From contig NZ_JBKKHQ010000012.1 of NCBI RefSeq assembly GCF_046614695.1, positions 124,001 to 188,000 of the forward strand: 64,000 nt of DNA, read 5' to 3'. The position numbers and the translations under genes were made by a program. The stretch is from Pokkaliibacter sp046614695. GTDB taxonomy: Bacteria > Pseudomonadota > Gammaproteobacteria > Pseudomonadales > Balneatricaceae. Of this stretch, positions 43,152-50,599 are shown piece after piece. Under the pieces are notes generated by a model. It made no database searches. It was not told where the DNA came from and saw nothing but the letters and a program-made list of their open reading frames with translations. Numbering within the stretch: position 1 is the stretch's first letter; every line of letters begins with the position of its first letter.

Positions 43152-43859
43152 ATGAGAACTCTTAACGTATGCCCAACTCCCAGTGGATCAGCGGTTGTCA
43201 GTAATCCTGCTGGTCAGCCGTTTCTCGATGAGCTAACTCCCATCGCGGAATACATAGTCAGAGAAATTCGCACGAATCTCCGTTCTCGTGATGTAGGGGT
43301 GATGCGTTACCTCAACCGATCTGCGGACTACTTTCTTAATCACGGGCATGAAGTTAAATCATGGGGATTCGGAGAGTTTTGGGACTGGAGCAAAGACAAA
43401 GCCAAAGGCCTCACTTGTCGAGAGGCGGCTATGATGATCTGGACAAAAAAGGTAGCTCAGGACAGTACTTGGGATCATAAACCGGTGATCAGCCACTGCT
43501 TCCATCCGAGAGACCCGCAATCGCAGCAATTCCATGCCTGGAAAGATCGTCGTTATTTTTACGATATCTGGTCAAATATTCATTATGGATTTATTGGCGC
43601 AGCATCGGGTTTTAATGATGCCATGCTCTTAGATGGTGCAGGGCTAGAGCAAATTGCCAGCGATTCATTAGCAGGCTCATGGCCCTCACGCCAAGGGGCG
43701 CTGACGGGAAAACTTCGAGATTTTGATGGTGCCAACGACCGTCTCAGTATTCAGTTGGGCATTCAGCTTTATCGAAAGTCTCCAGGTGGTATCAGTGTGA
43801 ATATGCTGGTAAATGCCATTCTCGATAGTCAAATTGTTTATCGTTCAGCAGGGCTCTAA
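43152..43859 (+). CDS. Polymorphic toxin type 44 domain protein
   Basis: A 235-residue protein with a toxin-44 domain over most of its length: YIVREIRTNLRSRDVGVMRYLNRSADYF near residues 30-57, WDHKPVISHCFHPRD near 112-126, RYFYDIWSNIHYGFIGAASGFNDAMLLDGAGLEQIASD near 135-172, then DFDGANDRLSIQLGIQLY. This family is used in bacterial competition. The long delivery region normally found upstream is missing, so it is either a small secreted cargo effector or a cassette captured without its carrier. ATG 43152 with GGAA six bases before it is preferred; ATG 43107 and TTG 43077 are alternatives. Local DNA is AT-richer than the flanks. Two paralogous candidate immunity genes follow within 6 and 48 bp. 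Confidence 0.8.
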   Translation: MRTLNVCPTPSGSAVVSNPAGQPFLDELTPIAEYIVREIRTNLRSRDVGVMRYLNRSADYFLNHGHEVKSWGFGEFWDWSKDKAKGLTCREAAMMIWTKKVAQDSTWDHKPVISHCFHPRDPQSQQFHAWKDRRYFYDIWSNIHYGFIGAASGFNDAMLLDGAGLEQIASDSLAGSWPSRQGALTGKLRDFDGANDRLSIQLGIQLYRKSPGGISVNMLVNAILDSQIVYRSAGL

Positions 43860-43864
43860 GAAAT

Positions 43865-44275
43865 ATGTTCAAGCGATATTTCTTCTTCAGCCTTCTTCTA
43901 GCGGCATGTGCTTTCTGGTTTTTTACACGTCATTCAGGGCCGGTGTCCTATGTCGAGATCGAGTTTGTCGCACCTGCAGGGACGAACCCACTTCGCACTG
44001 TAGAGATCATGTCTGGTCCTAGTAAAACCAGACTTACCGATATTGAGCCAGGCGATACACAAACTGCACAGGTTTACCCTGAAAATGCTCATGGTAATGA
44101 AGTGAGCCTTTTCATCTATCCAACATCTGATGGCTCTAAAAAGAACGTGGGTTGGGGGGGCGCACGCTACTATCCTGCGGGCACTGCTTTCCGTACCCAT
44201 ATTCAAGTTGATCAGAATGGACAGGTTATTAGCGAAAAATCCTGCAAGCTTCCCTGTACTTTTAAAGCACGTTAA
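43865..44275 (+). CDS. Candidate immunity protein 1, membrane-anchored or exported
   Basis: A 136-residue protein with one N-terminal hydrophobic helix (FFFSLLLAACAFWFF), followed by a roughly 115-residue beta-rich domain. It has no lipobox that I trust. Landmarks shared with the next gene are GP-x-SYVE-x-EF-x-AP, TDI-x-PG-x-T near 55, a Y/W-P segment and the C-terminal SCKLPC disulfide-type pair. It starts 6 bp after the toxin stop, the standard position for an immunity gene. Location on the outer face of the inner membrane would fit a toxin acting in the periplasm. This role is inferred from position and duplication. Confidence 0.65.
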   Translation: MFKRYFFFSLLLAACAFWFFTRHSGPVSYVEIEFVAPAGTNPLRTVEIMSGPSKTRLTDIEPGDTQTAQVYPENAHGNEVSLFIYPTSDGSKKNVGWGGARYYPAGTAFRTHIQVDQNGQVISEKSCKLPCTFKAR

Positions 44276-44323
44276 TTAATCGCCACCAGCCTCAGTGTTT
44301 AGGTGATATAGGAAGCTTAGCTT

Positions 44324-44722
44324 GTGCGTTATCTACTTATAGGAATAGCGTTCCTACTTTGTGCAGTCGGGTGGTTGGTTACGCATAATGGACCAACCAG
44401 TTACGTTGAAGTTGAGTTTATGGCGCCAGAGGGAGCTGCGCCTCTGGCTGCGGTGACCTTGATATCAGGCGGAGACAAGACCTGGGTTACTGATATTGCG
44501 CCCGGAGAGACAAAGTCTGTGCGCATCTATCCTGGAGAGTTTGCTGATAATGCGGTTGTCGCATGGGTTCAACGTTATCCCGATGGTAATGCTCCTAAGG
44601 AGGGTTGGTCTGGGAAACAACTTTATCCAGCAGAAACTGCATTTCTCACGCATTTAGTGATTAATAACGCAGGCCAGGTTGTTGATGAAAAGTCCTGTAA
44701 ACTGCCTTGTTCTTTTGACTAA
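44324..44722 (+). CDS. Candidate immunity protein 2, paralogue of the preceding gene
   Basis: A 132-residue paralogue of the protein at 43865: N-terminal hydrophobic helix (YLLIGIAFLLCAVGWLV), SYVEVEFMAPEG, TDIAPGETKSVRIYPGE and the same ending DEKSCKLPC. The start is GTG with AGGAAG eight bases before it. Duplicated immunity genes behind one toxin are common in polymorphic toxin loci and can broaden protection to toxin variants. By eye the two proteins share about half of their aligned residues, so the duplication is not very recent. Confidence 0.65.
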   Translation: MRYLLIGIAFLLCAVGWLVTHNGPTSYVEVEFMAPEGAAPLAAVTLISGGDKTWVTDIAPGETKSVRIYPGEFADNAVVAWVQRYPDGNAPKEGWSGKQLYPAETAFLTHLVINNAGQVVDEKSCKLPCSFD

Positions 44723-44957
44723 GTCATACGTATTTCAGGTTATTCATGAAGACTGAAGGTCTTAGACGGGCCTTTAGTTTTCAATAGATCAAGCGGCTAT
44801 TCATATCGTTTCTCTTGAGTGTAAAGAGGACGTGAAAGCAAAGAAAAAACGCATATAGGGCTTCTCTTGGCTCGTGCCTGATCTCTCTAAGTTAAAGCAA
44901 GTCATTCCTGTTCGACCACCGCCTATTCCCTGATGAGTTAAACCGGATTCCAGTGTC

Positions 44958-45818
44958 ATGATTCGAGAACTGAAAACCTTTGTCAGCGTCTGCCACTGCG
45001 GCTCCTTTGCGGCGGCGGGAGCCAAGGTCGGGCTGACGCAATCCGCAGTGAGTGCGCAGATTCGCCAGTTGGAGGAAAGCTTGGGTCAGGCGCTGTTTGA
45101 TCGGACCGGCCGTTCGGCGGTACTGAACGCTGCAGGTAAGCGGGCGCTGGCGCTGGCGGAGGAAATCCTCGGGTTGTATCAGCAGATGGCGACACCGGCG
45201 CAGCTGGAGGATTTTCGCGGTGAGTTACGCCTCGGGGCGATCAATACGGTGCAGACGGGCCTGTTGCCTGAGGTGCTGGTGCGTTTACGCCAGCGCGCGC
45301 CGGGGGTGGAAACCAAGCTGGTGCCGGGGGTGTCGCTGCAGTTGTTTAATCAGGTGGATGCCGGGGAGCTGGATCTGGCGCTGATTATCCGGCCATCCTT
45401 TCCGCTACCGAAAGAGCTGCATACGGAGCCGGTCGCTCGCGAGCCCTTCGTACTCCTGGTGCCGCCGTCCGTCGAGGGGGATGATCCCTTGCATCTGCTG
45501 CAAACCCAGCCCTTTATTCGCTATGACCGGCACTCCTTTGGCGGGCGTCTGGTGTCACGGTTTCTGCGTCAGCAACGGTTGACGCCGACCACCGTGATGG
45601 AGCTGGATGAGCTGGATGCCATTGTGCGGATGGTGGAGTGCGGGCTTGGCGTGGCGCTGTTGCCGGAAGCCGGTCTTTGGCACCAGCGTGCGGAAGGAAT
45701 TCGCAAGTTAAGCCTGGGTGAGATGACCTTCCACCGTGAGCTGGTGCTGATCTGCCGCTATGGCCAACGTGATGCCCCGCTAACCCGCGCCTTCCGGGAT
45801 TCACTGAAAACCCCTTAA
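44958..45818 (+). CDS. LysR-family transcriptional regulator
   Basis: A 286-residue LysR protein. The winged helix-turn-helix is at residues 1-60 (MIRELKTFVSVCHCGSFAAAGAKVGLTQSAVSAQIRQLEESLGQALFDRTG in outline). The effector domain starts near 88 (GELRLGAINTVQTGLLPEVL), with the usual second half GGRLVSRFLRQQ and GLGVALLPEAG. It acts as a tetramer, usually activating a neighbouring or distant gene in response to a small molecule. No divergent partner is adjacent, so the target is not evident. A terminator follows directly. High GC content marks the return to the chromosomal backbone after the toxin insert. Confidence 0.92.
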   Translation: MIRELKTFVSVCHCGSFAAAGAKVGLTQSAVSAQIRQLEESLGQALFDRTGRSAVLNAAGKRALALAEEILGLYQQMATPAQLEDFRGELRLGAINTVQTGLLPEVLVRLRQRAPGVETKLVPGVSLQLFNQVDAGELDLALIIRPSFPLPKELHTEPVAREPFVLLVPPSVEGDDPLHLLQTQPFIRYDRHSFGGRLVSRFLRQQRLTPTTVMELDELDAIVRMVECGLGVALLPEAGLWHQRAEGIRKLSLGEMTFHRELVLICRYGQRDAPLTRAFRDSLKTP

Positions 45819-45820
45819 GC

Positions 45821-45850
45821 AAAAAAAGCCCCGAGTTGTCGGGGCTTTTT
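45821..45850. terminator. Bidirectional terminator between lysR-type and araC-type genes
   Basis: A-run, stem GCCCCGA-GTTG-TCGGGGC, T-run. It lies between two convergent genes. Confidence 0.92.
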
Positions 45851-45883
45851 CATTGGGGAAGGGTAAACGTTTTACCTGACAGG

Positions 45884-46951
45884 TCAGGCCGTCAAAGCGG
45901 TGGCGGCCTGCGCCCGGTCTTCCTTGGGTGGCACGCCAAAGTAACGTTTGTATTCCCGGCTGAACTGCGATGGGCTTTCATAGCCGACATCCATCGCCGC
46001 GCTACTGACGGTCGCGCTGCCTTCGTAAATCAACTGGCGTGCCCGCAGCAGACGCAAACGCTTGATGTACTGTAGCGGCGAGGTCGCGGTGATCTGGCGG
46101 AAGTGCTGGTGAAAGCTGGAAGTGCTCATGTTGGCCTGACTGGCAAGCGCATCCACATTCAGGCTGGAAGTGTAATTGCTGTGCAGCTGCCCCAGTGCCC
46201 GAAAGATGCGTGAGAACTGTGAATGACTGTTCAGCAGGTGTTGCAGTCTTGAGCCATAAGGGCCGCGCAGGGCTTCATACATCACTTCCTTAAGACGCGC
46301 TTCGCCCAGCACCCGCATGCCTTGGGGATCATCCAGCAAACTGAGTAGGCGGATCAGGGCTTCACTCAGGTTGGCGTGCATGGGTATCGCCGTCATGGCT
46401 TCGGCATCAGTGGTGCAGTCCTCGGCGCGAGAGGCTTCGCGCAGCGGGGCATCGTCCAGCAGTTGCCGCGCCATGCTGGCAAAGAGGCTCATGTCGAGGC
46501 TAAGACTCACGGCCAGCAGTGGCACTTCCGGGCTGGCAATATGCTGGCATTCAAAGGGCAGCGGTAGCATCTGCACCAGATATTTGCCGGGGTTGTACTC
46601 AAAGACCTGATTGCCGAGAAAGCCGATCTTGTCGCCCTGAGCCACAATCACCATGCCGGGTTCGTAAATGAAGGGGCCACGGCTCTGGCTGATGTGAGAG
46701 CGGATCAGGTTGATGCCAAGCTCAGGCACGGGGCTGAAGCCGGGTTCCGGCTGGTGGCGGGCAATCAGTGCCGCCAGACGAGAGGTTTGCTCATTCAGGC
46801 AGGCGGTCCGTTGTGCTTCACTGGCGATGGCATCGGCCGAGACTGCCGGCAATACAACCTCATTACGGGTCACAGAAGTCAGGGCATGGTCTGTCGGGCC
46901 GGAGCGAAGCTCGGCGGACGTTTTGTCGAATTGTTCATGTCGTTCGGGCAT
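45884..46951 (-). CDS. AraC-family transcriptional regulator (AraC_N type)
   Basis: A 355-residue regulator. Residues about 70-225 form the AraC_N cupin-like sensor (FIYEPGMVIVAQGDKIGFLGNQVFEYNPGKYLVQMLPLP). Residues about 245-345 are the two helix-turn-helix motifs: SLNVDALASQANMSTSSFHQHFRQITATSPLQYIKRLRL and STVSSAAMDVGYESPSQFSREYKRYFG. Members with this sensor, such as YqhC, switch on aldehyde reductases or alcohol dehydrogenases. It is divergent from just such a gene at 47387, with a 435-bp region between them, so it probably controls it. The first 60 residues are poorly conserved and the start could be further inside. Confidence 0.88.
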   Translation of the reverse strand: MPERHEQFDKTSAELRSGPTDHALTSVTRNEVVLPAVSADAIASEAQRTACLNEQTSRLAALIARHQPEPGFSPVPELGINLIRSHISQSRGPFIYEPGMVIVAQGDKIGFLGNQVFEYNPGKYLVQMLPLPFECQHIASPEVPLLAVSLSLDMSLFASMARQLLDDAPLREASRAEDCTTDAEAMTAIPMHANLSEALIRLLSLLDDPQGMRVLGEARLKEVMYEALRGPYGSRLQHLLNSHSQFSRIFRALGQLHSNYTSSLNVDALASQANMSTSSFHQHFRQITATSPLQYIKRLRLLRARQLIYEGSATVSSAAMDVGYESPSQFSREYKRYFGVPPKEDRAQAATALTA

Positions 46952-47386
46952 GGGCTGAACTCGCTCATCTCAGAATGCCCATCATCATGGCCTTGCGCGC
47001 GCGAGTTCGCCAGTGCCTGTTCCTCACTTCTGGAGGATTAGGCAAGCTTTGCGCAGTAATGATCATCTCCGTTGTCATCGTGGACTCTGCTTCGCTGGTT
47101 TGATCTTTCCCGGTTTTGACCTTAAGTGCATGGCTCACGTCTCGTGCTTTGCCGGAGGGTGAGAATGGCCCCGGCAGTATGAGCGAGGAAAAAGACCGTG
47201 ATGGGGACGTCTGTCGACATGCTGGCGCTTTGGTTACTCGCTTGGGTGACTGAAGTGCAGGTGGTCTGTCGGAGGTCATCGCCTCCTTGACGGATCGTCA
47301 GGCAAGACCGAAACCTGCGGGCCTTAATGCCCATCCCTTGCCTGTGACTGTGCCAACGACAGACCCCAACAATAAAAGGAATGATC
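46952..47386. other. Intergenic control region between araC-type and alcohol dehydrogenase genes
   Basis: About 435 bp without a believable gene. The small frames here (for example minus strand 46965-47279) have no ribosome site or family features. It should hold both divergent promoters; I could not pick a clear operator. Confidence 0.5.
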
Positions 47387-48445
47387 ATGCTGAACGTTTT
47401 AGGATACGCCGCCGAATCTGCAACTTCTCCGCTGAAGCCTTTTACTTTTGAGCGTCGTGACCCACGGGCCGACGATGTGACTATCGAGATTCTCTACAGT
47501 GGTGTGTGCCACTCGGATATTCACCAGGCGCGTGATGAGTGGGGCGGTTCCATGTACCCCATGGTGCCCGGGCACGAAATTATTGGCCGTGTTGCCGCTG
47601 TGGGCAGCGAGGTTAAAAAGTATAAAGTCGGCGACATGGTGGGTGTCGGTTGCATGGTGGAAAGCTGCCAGCAGTGCAGCGCCTGTAAAGATGATCTTGA
47701 GCAGTATTGTCTGGAAGGCATGGTGCCGACGTACAACGGCACCCACAAATTCTCCGATAACCTGCCGACCTTTGGCGGCTACTCCAAACAGATCGTCGTC
47801 ACCCAGAACTTTGTGGTGAAAATCCCCGATGCGCTGGATATCAAATCCGCCGCGCCGATTCTGTGTGCCGGTATCACGACCTATTCACCGCTAAAGCACT
47901 ACGGTGTGGGCAAAGGCCATAAGATCGGTGTGATTGGTATGGGTGGCCTCGGCCACATGGGCGTTAAATACGCCAAGGCGCTGGGCGCGGAAGTGACGAT
48001 TTTCACCCGCAGCGAAAGCAAGGTGGCTGAGGCCAAGAAGCAGGGCGCCGACCATGTGATCATCTCCACCGATGAGGCCCAGATGGCAGCTGCGACGGAA
48101 AGCTTTGATTTCATGCTGGATACGGTGCCGGTGCAGCATGACCTCAACCCCTACCTCAATGCCCTGAAGTACGATGGAACGCACATCATGGTGGGGCTGA
48201 TTGAGCCAATGGATAACCCGCCGGTGCACGGTGCCAACCTGATCATGAAGCGTCGCCGTCTGGTCGGCTCGCTGATTGGCGGTATTGCCGAAACGCAGGA
48301 AGTGCTGGATTTCTCTGCAAAGCACGGCATCACCTGCGATGTGGAAATGATCAAGATGGAAGACATCAACGGTGCCTACGACCGTATGATCAAAGGCGAT
48401 GTGAAATACCGCTTTGTGATTGATATGGCCGCCTATCAGGGCTAA
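47387..48445 (+). CDS. Zinc-dependent alcohol dehydrogenase of the cinnamyl-alcohol type (YahK-like aldehyde reductase)
   Basis: A 352-residue medium-chain dehydrogenase. Catalytic zinc ligands lie in GVCHSD (Cys near 37) and GHEI (near 63), with a later cysteine near 156 (ILCAGITTYSPL). The structural zinc is bound by four cysteines in CQQCSACKDDLEQYC (about 93-107). The NADP site is GMGGLGHMGVKYAKALGA near 181. This branch reduces a broad range of aldehydes with NADPH. The ATG at 47387, six bases after AAGGA, is preferred over 47381. The divergent AraC-type gene is the likely regulator, giving an aldehyde-responsive detoxification unit. Confidence 0.92.
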   Translation: MLNVLGYAAESATSPLKPFTFERRDPRADDVTIEILYSGVCHSDIHQARDEWGGSMYPMVPGHEIIGRVAAVGSEVKKYKVGDMVGVGCMVESCQQCSACKDDLEQYCLEGMVPTYNGTHKFSDNLPTFGGYSKQIVVTQNFVVKIPDALDIKSAAPILCAGITTYSPLKHYGVGKGHKIGVIGMGGLGHMGVKYAKALGAEVTIFTRSESKVAEAKKQGADHVIISTDEAQMAAATESFDFMLDTVPVQHDLNPYLNALKYDGTHIMVGLIEPMDNPPVHGANLIMKRRRLVGSLIGGIAETQEVLDFSAKHGITCDVEMIKMEDINGAYDRMIKGDVKYRFVIDMAAYQG

Positions 48446-48469
48446 TGCCCAGGCTCGTTTGAGTGCAAC

Positions 48470-48498
48470 AAAAAACGCCGGATCACCGGCGTTTTTTT
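48470..48498. terminator. Bidirectional terminator behind the alcohol dehydrogenase
   Basis: AACGCCGG-ATCA-CCGGCGTT with A-run and T-run flanks, between convergent genes. Confidence 0.92.
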
Positions 48499-48529
48499 AT
48501 GGTCAATCGGACTGGCGCAAGTCGCGCAA

Positions 48530-49327
48530 TCAGGCTTCTTCGGCCTTGGCTTCCTCACGCTTGAGCTGCTGGTGCTGGTCTTCCACCAGACCGATCTTCC
48601 AGTAAGGGCTGAGGTAGGTTTGCGCCCGAGGTACACCGCGCTCTTTCAGCACATGATCGCGCAGCGCTTTCACTCCGTGAGCTTCTGCGGCCGCGAACAC
48701 ACAGACATTGTCCATGCTTTCTGGCCAGTCCAGTGCGCGCGCCACATCCAGCATGGCGTAACTGGGGTTGTGGGGATGCGCATGCACACGCCAGTGAACC
48801 TCAATGCCTTCGGGGACATTCAGCTTCTGGGCATCTTCTTCAGCGGTGATTTCAAACATCGCCATACCTTTGGCGGTCGCAGGCAGTTTTTCCAGAAAGG
48901 CCGAGGCCGCAGGCAGGCCGGTCATGTCGGCCATGACCAGAAACCATTCACAGTGACTCGGGTCGAGTTTGATGGGGCCGGGGCCTGCGACACCGATGGT
49001 ATCGCCCACTGCTGCATGTTTCGCCCAGTTGCTGGCAGGGCCGCCATCGCCATGCATGGCAAAGTCGATGACCAGATGCTTATTGACCGCATCAAAGCTG
49101 CGGACGGTGTAGGTGCGGACGATGGGGCTTTCCGGGCTTTTGGTCCGGAAGGCTTCCAGCACTGGTTGCTTCTGCCAGGCGCGTGGCAACAGGAGCTTCA
49201 GGTTGGCGCTTTCCTTGCCTTCAGGAAAGTCGTGCATGGACTCACCACCAAGGGTGATGCGTTGCATGTTGGGAGTAATACGTTCGGAGGCAACAACCTC
49301 CAGCAGGCGCATGCCGGGACCAGCCAT
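48530..49327 (-). CDS. Siderophore-interacting protein, ferric-chelate reductase (ViuB/YqjH family)
   Basis: A 265-residue FAD-binding reductase that releases iron from imported ferric siderophores using NAD(P)H. Visible are the FAD motif RTYTVRSFD near residue 90, HGDGGPASNWAKHAAVGDTIGVAGPGP near 112-138, the adenine-binding FLVMADMTGLPAASAFLEKLP near 149-170, and the C-terminal SPYWKIGLVED hallmark. AAGGAG lies seven bases before the ATG. It is 51 bp downstream of a ribbon-helix-helix gene on the same strand. No Fur box was recognised in the part upstream of the pair. No siderophore uptake genes are present in the window. Confidence 0.92.
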   Translation of the reverse strand: MAGPGMRLLEVVASERITPNMQRITLGGESMHDFPEGKESANLKLLLPRAWQKQPVLEAFRTKSPESPIVRTYTVRSFDAVNKHLVIDFAMHGDGGPASNWAKHAAVGDTIGVAGPGPIKLDPSHCEWFLVMADMTGLPAASAFLEKLPATAKGMAMFEITAEEDAQKLNVPEGIEVHWRVHAHPHNPSYAMLDVARALDWPESMDNVCVFAAAEAHGVKALRDHVLKERGVPRAQTYLSPYWKIGLVEDQHQQLKREEAKAEEA

Positions 49328-49378
49328 GAGTGGCTCCTTTGTTGTTTTGATGGGGGCAGCAAGGAATGAAGCGAGGGA

Positions 49379-49648
49379 TCAGTGCTGTGCCGATTCCAGT
49401 GCGGCGAGGCGTGCTTCGAGTTCCGTCAGCCGCTGCTCAAGGGCTTCGACCCGCGCCGGACCACCGCCACGCTTTTGGCTGCCTTTATGTTTGCTGATGT
49501 AGCGCGACAGGATACGGCGGATCACTGTTGCCATGGACACCTCGGTTTCCATGTCCAGCTCCAGTTCACCTTTAAGCTGGCTCAGAAATTCCAGCTGCTC
49601 CGGGTTCAGGCGGACAGAGACCACCTGGGATTTGCCTTCATCTTTCAT
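49379..49648 (-). CDS. Ribbon-helix-helix DNA-binding protein with coiled-coil tail
   Basis: An 89-residue protein. Residues 8-52 have the ribbon-helix-helix pattern: strand SQVVSVRLNPEQ, helix LEFLSQLKGELEL, then a second helix VSMATVIRRILSRYISKHKG. Residues 65-89 form a leucine-rich coiled coil (EALEQRLTELEARLAALES) that probably makes it a dimer or tetramer. It is transcribed ahead of the siderophore-interacting reductase and may regulate both. A long inverted repeat in its promoter region is the likely operator. Confidence 0.75.
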   Translation of the reverse strand: MKDEGKSQVVSVRLNPEQLEFLSQLKGELELDMETEVSMATVIRRILSRYISKHKGSQKRGGGPARVEALEQRLTELEARLAALESAQH

Positions 49649-49667
49649 GACAAACTCTTCTTCTTAA

Positions 49668-49731
49668 CTGTTTACGATGGATGCAATGTATACATGGTAG
49701 TCGTTGTATTCAATGTCATATCTGTAAACAG
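49668..49731. promoter_or_regulatory. Spaced inverted repeat in the promoter of the ribbon-helix-helix gene
   Basis: Arms CTGTTTAC (49668-49675) and GTAAACAG (49724-49731) are exact reverse complements. A central TGTATACA palindrome (49687-49694) lies between them. The arms are 56 bp apart start to start. It begins 20 bp upstream of the ATG at 49648, fitting autoregulation. Confidence 0.5.
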
Positions 49732-50077
49732 TCCGTCGCTGTACAGTGAAGAAGCGCTCCGGCACCCGAATTCAGGCGTCTCCAAGGCCTCGCAAGAGAG
49801 CAGACTGCAACACTATGTCGGCAGATAAACTGCAGGAAGGTGGTTTAGAAAAGTTGCTTAAGCAACTATTATTCTCGCTCCCGGAGTTGGCCTTATCGTT
49901 TCAGCACCAAGGCTGCTGTACGTATGCCTGACTGAAACTATGCCTTATTGAAACTATGCCTTATTGAAACAAAGGTTCGGGCGAGTGGGCGTATTACCCG
50001 GCAGGGTCTACGCTCAATTCAGGCATTACCCGCAAGACTGCCTTAATAAGATGGGCTGTTGCTAATGGAGTTTCCTC
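49732..50077. other. Intergenic region before the MarR-type gene
   Basis: About 345 bp with no credible gene. It contains a 16-bp tandem repeat (49935-49970) and presumably the promoter of the efflux operon. Confidence 0.5.
49935..49970. repeat. Tandem repeat of a 16-bp unit upstream of the efflux operon
   Basis: Two exact copies of AAACTATGCCTTATTG (49935-49950 and 49951-49966) and the first four bases of a third. A diverged copy precedes them. It lies 110-140 bp before the MarR ATG, so it may be slippage DNA or a direct-repeat operator. Confidence 0.7.
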
Positions 50078-50599
50078 ATGCCGGATGCTAAAGCCGCCTC
50101 ACTTTTTGCCCTGACGACACTGTTGCAGCCTTTGCGGCGCAGCTGGTTTCAGGCTGCCAGTCAGACTTTCGAGGCCACCGGTCTTTCGATGTCGATGGCG
50201 AGCATTATTCTTATTACCTCCCGTCAGGGCGGCGGTCTGACCCAGGCGGCCCTTGCGGATGAAATCGGTGTGAATCCCGGTGCAATGGCGCGTTCTCTGG
50301 ATCAGGCAGAAAGCTCTGGCTGGGTGGTTCGGCAAACATCAGAAACCGACCGGCGCTCCAAGCGGGTGTATCTCACGGAACTTGGACAGGAGATGGCGGC
50401 TGAAGTTGAGGCGCGGGTCGCTGAACTGCGTGAAACCGTACTGGGGGATTTGCCGGAGGATGAGGTTAACCTTTGCGTAAAGGTGCTGCGCCAGTTTGAT
50501 CAGCGTCTGGCCAGTTATCTGCAAAAGCCCGGACAAGGCAAAAACGCTTTGGAGGCATCCGTGGCCGATGGCGATCAGCAGGAGCAGCCTGCATCGTGA
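50078..50599 (+). CDS. MarR-family transcriptional regulator of the efflux operon
   Basis: A 173-residue MarR protein. The winged helix region is clear: GLSMSMASIILITSRQGGGLTQAALADEIGVNPGAMARSLDQAESSGWVVRQTSETDRRSKRVYLTELG, about residues 35-105 (described here as a span, not a motif). Helices on either side make the dimer. It heads an operon whose next gene overlaps it by 4 bp, so it is almost certainly a local repressor of the aromatic-acid-type efflux pump, released when the exported compound binds. Confidence 0.92.
   Translation: MPDAKAASLFALTTLLQPLRRSWFQAASQTFEATGLSMSMASIILITSRQGGGLTQAALADEIGVNPGAMARSLDQAESSGWVVRQTSETDRRSKRVYLTELGQEMAAEVEARVAELRETVLGDLPEDEVNLCVKVLRQFDQRLASYLQKPGQGKNALEASVADGDQQEQPAS

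Noticed and set aside
46965..47279. 104-codon minus-strand frame between araC-type and adh genes
   Set aside because: No supporting motif or ribosome site; the region is better explained as the shared promoter area.
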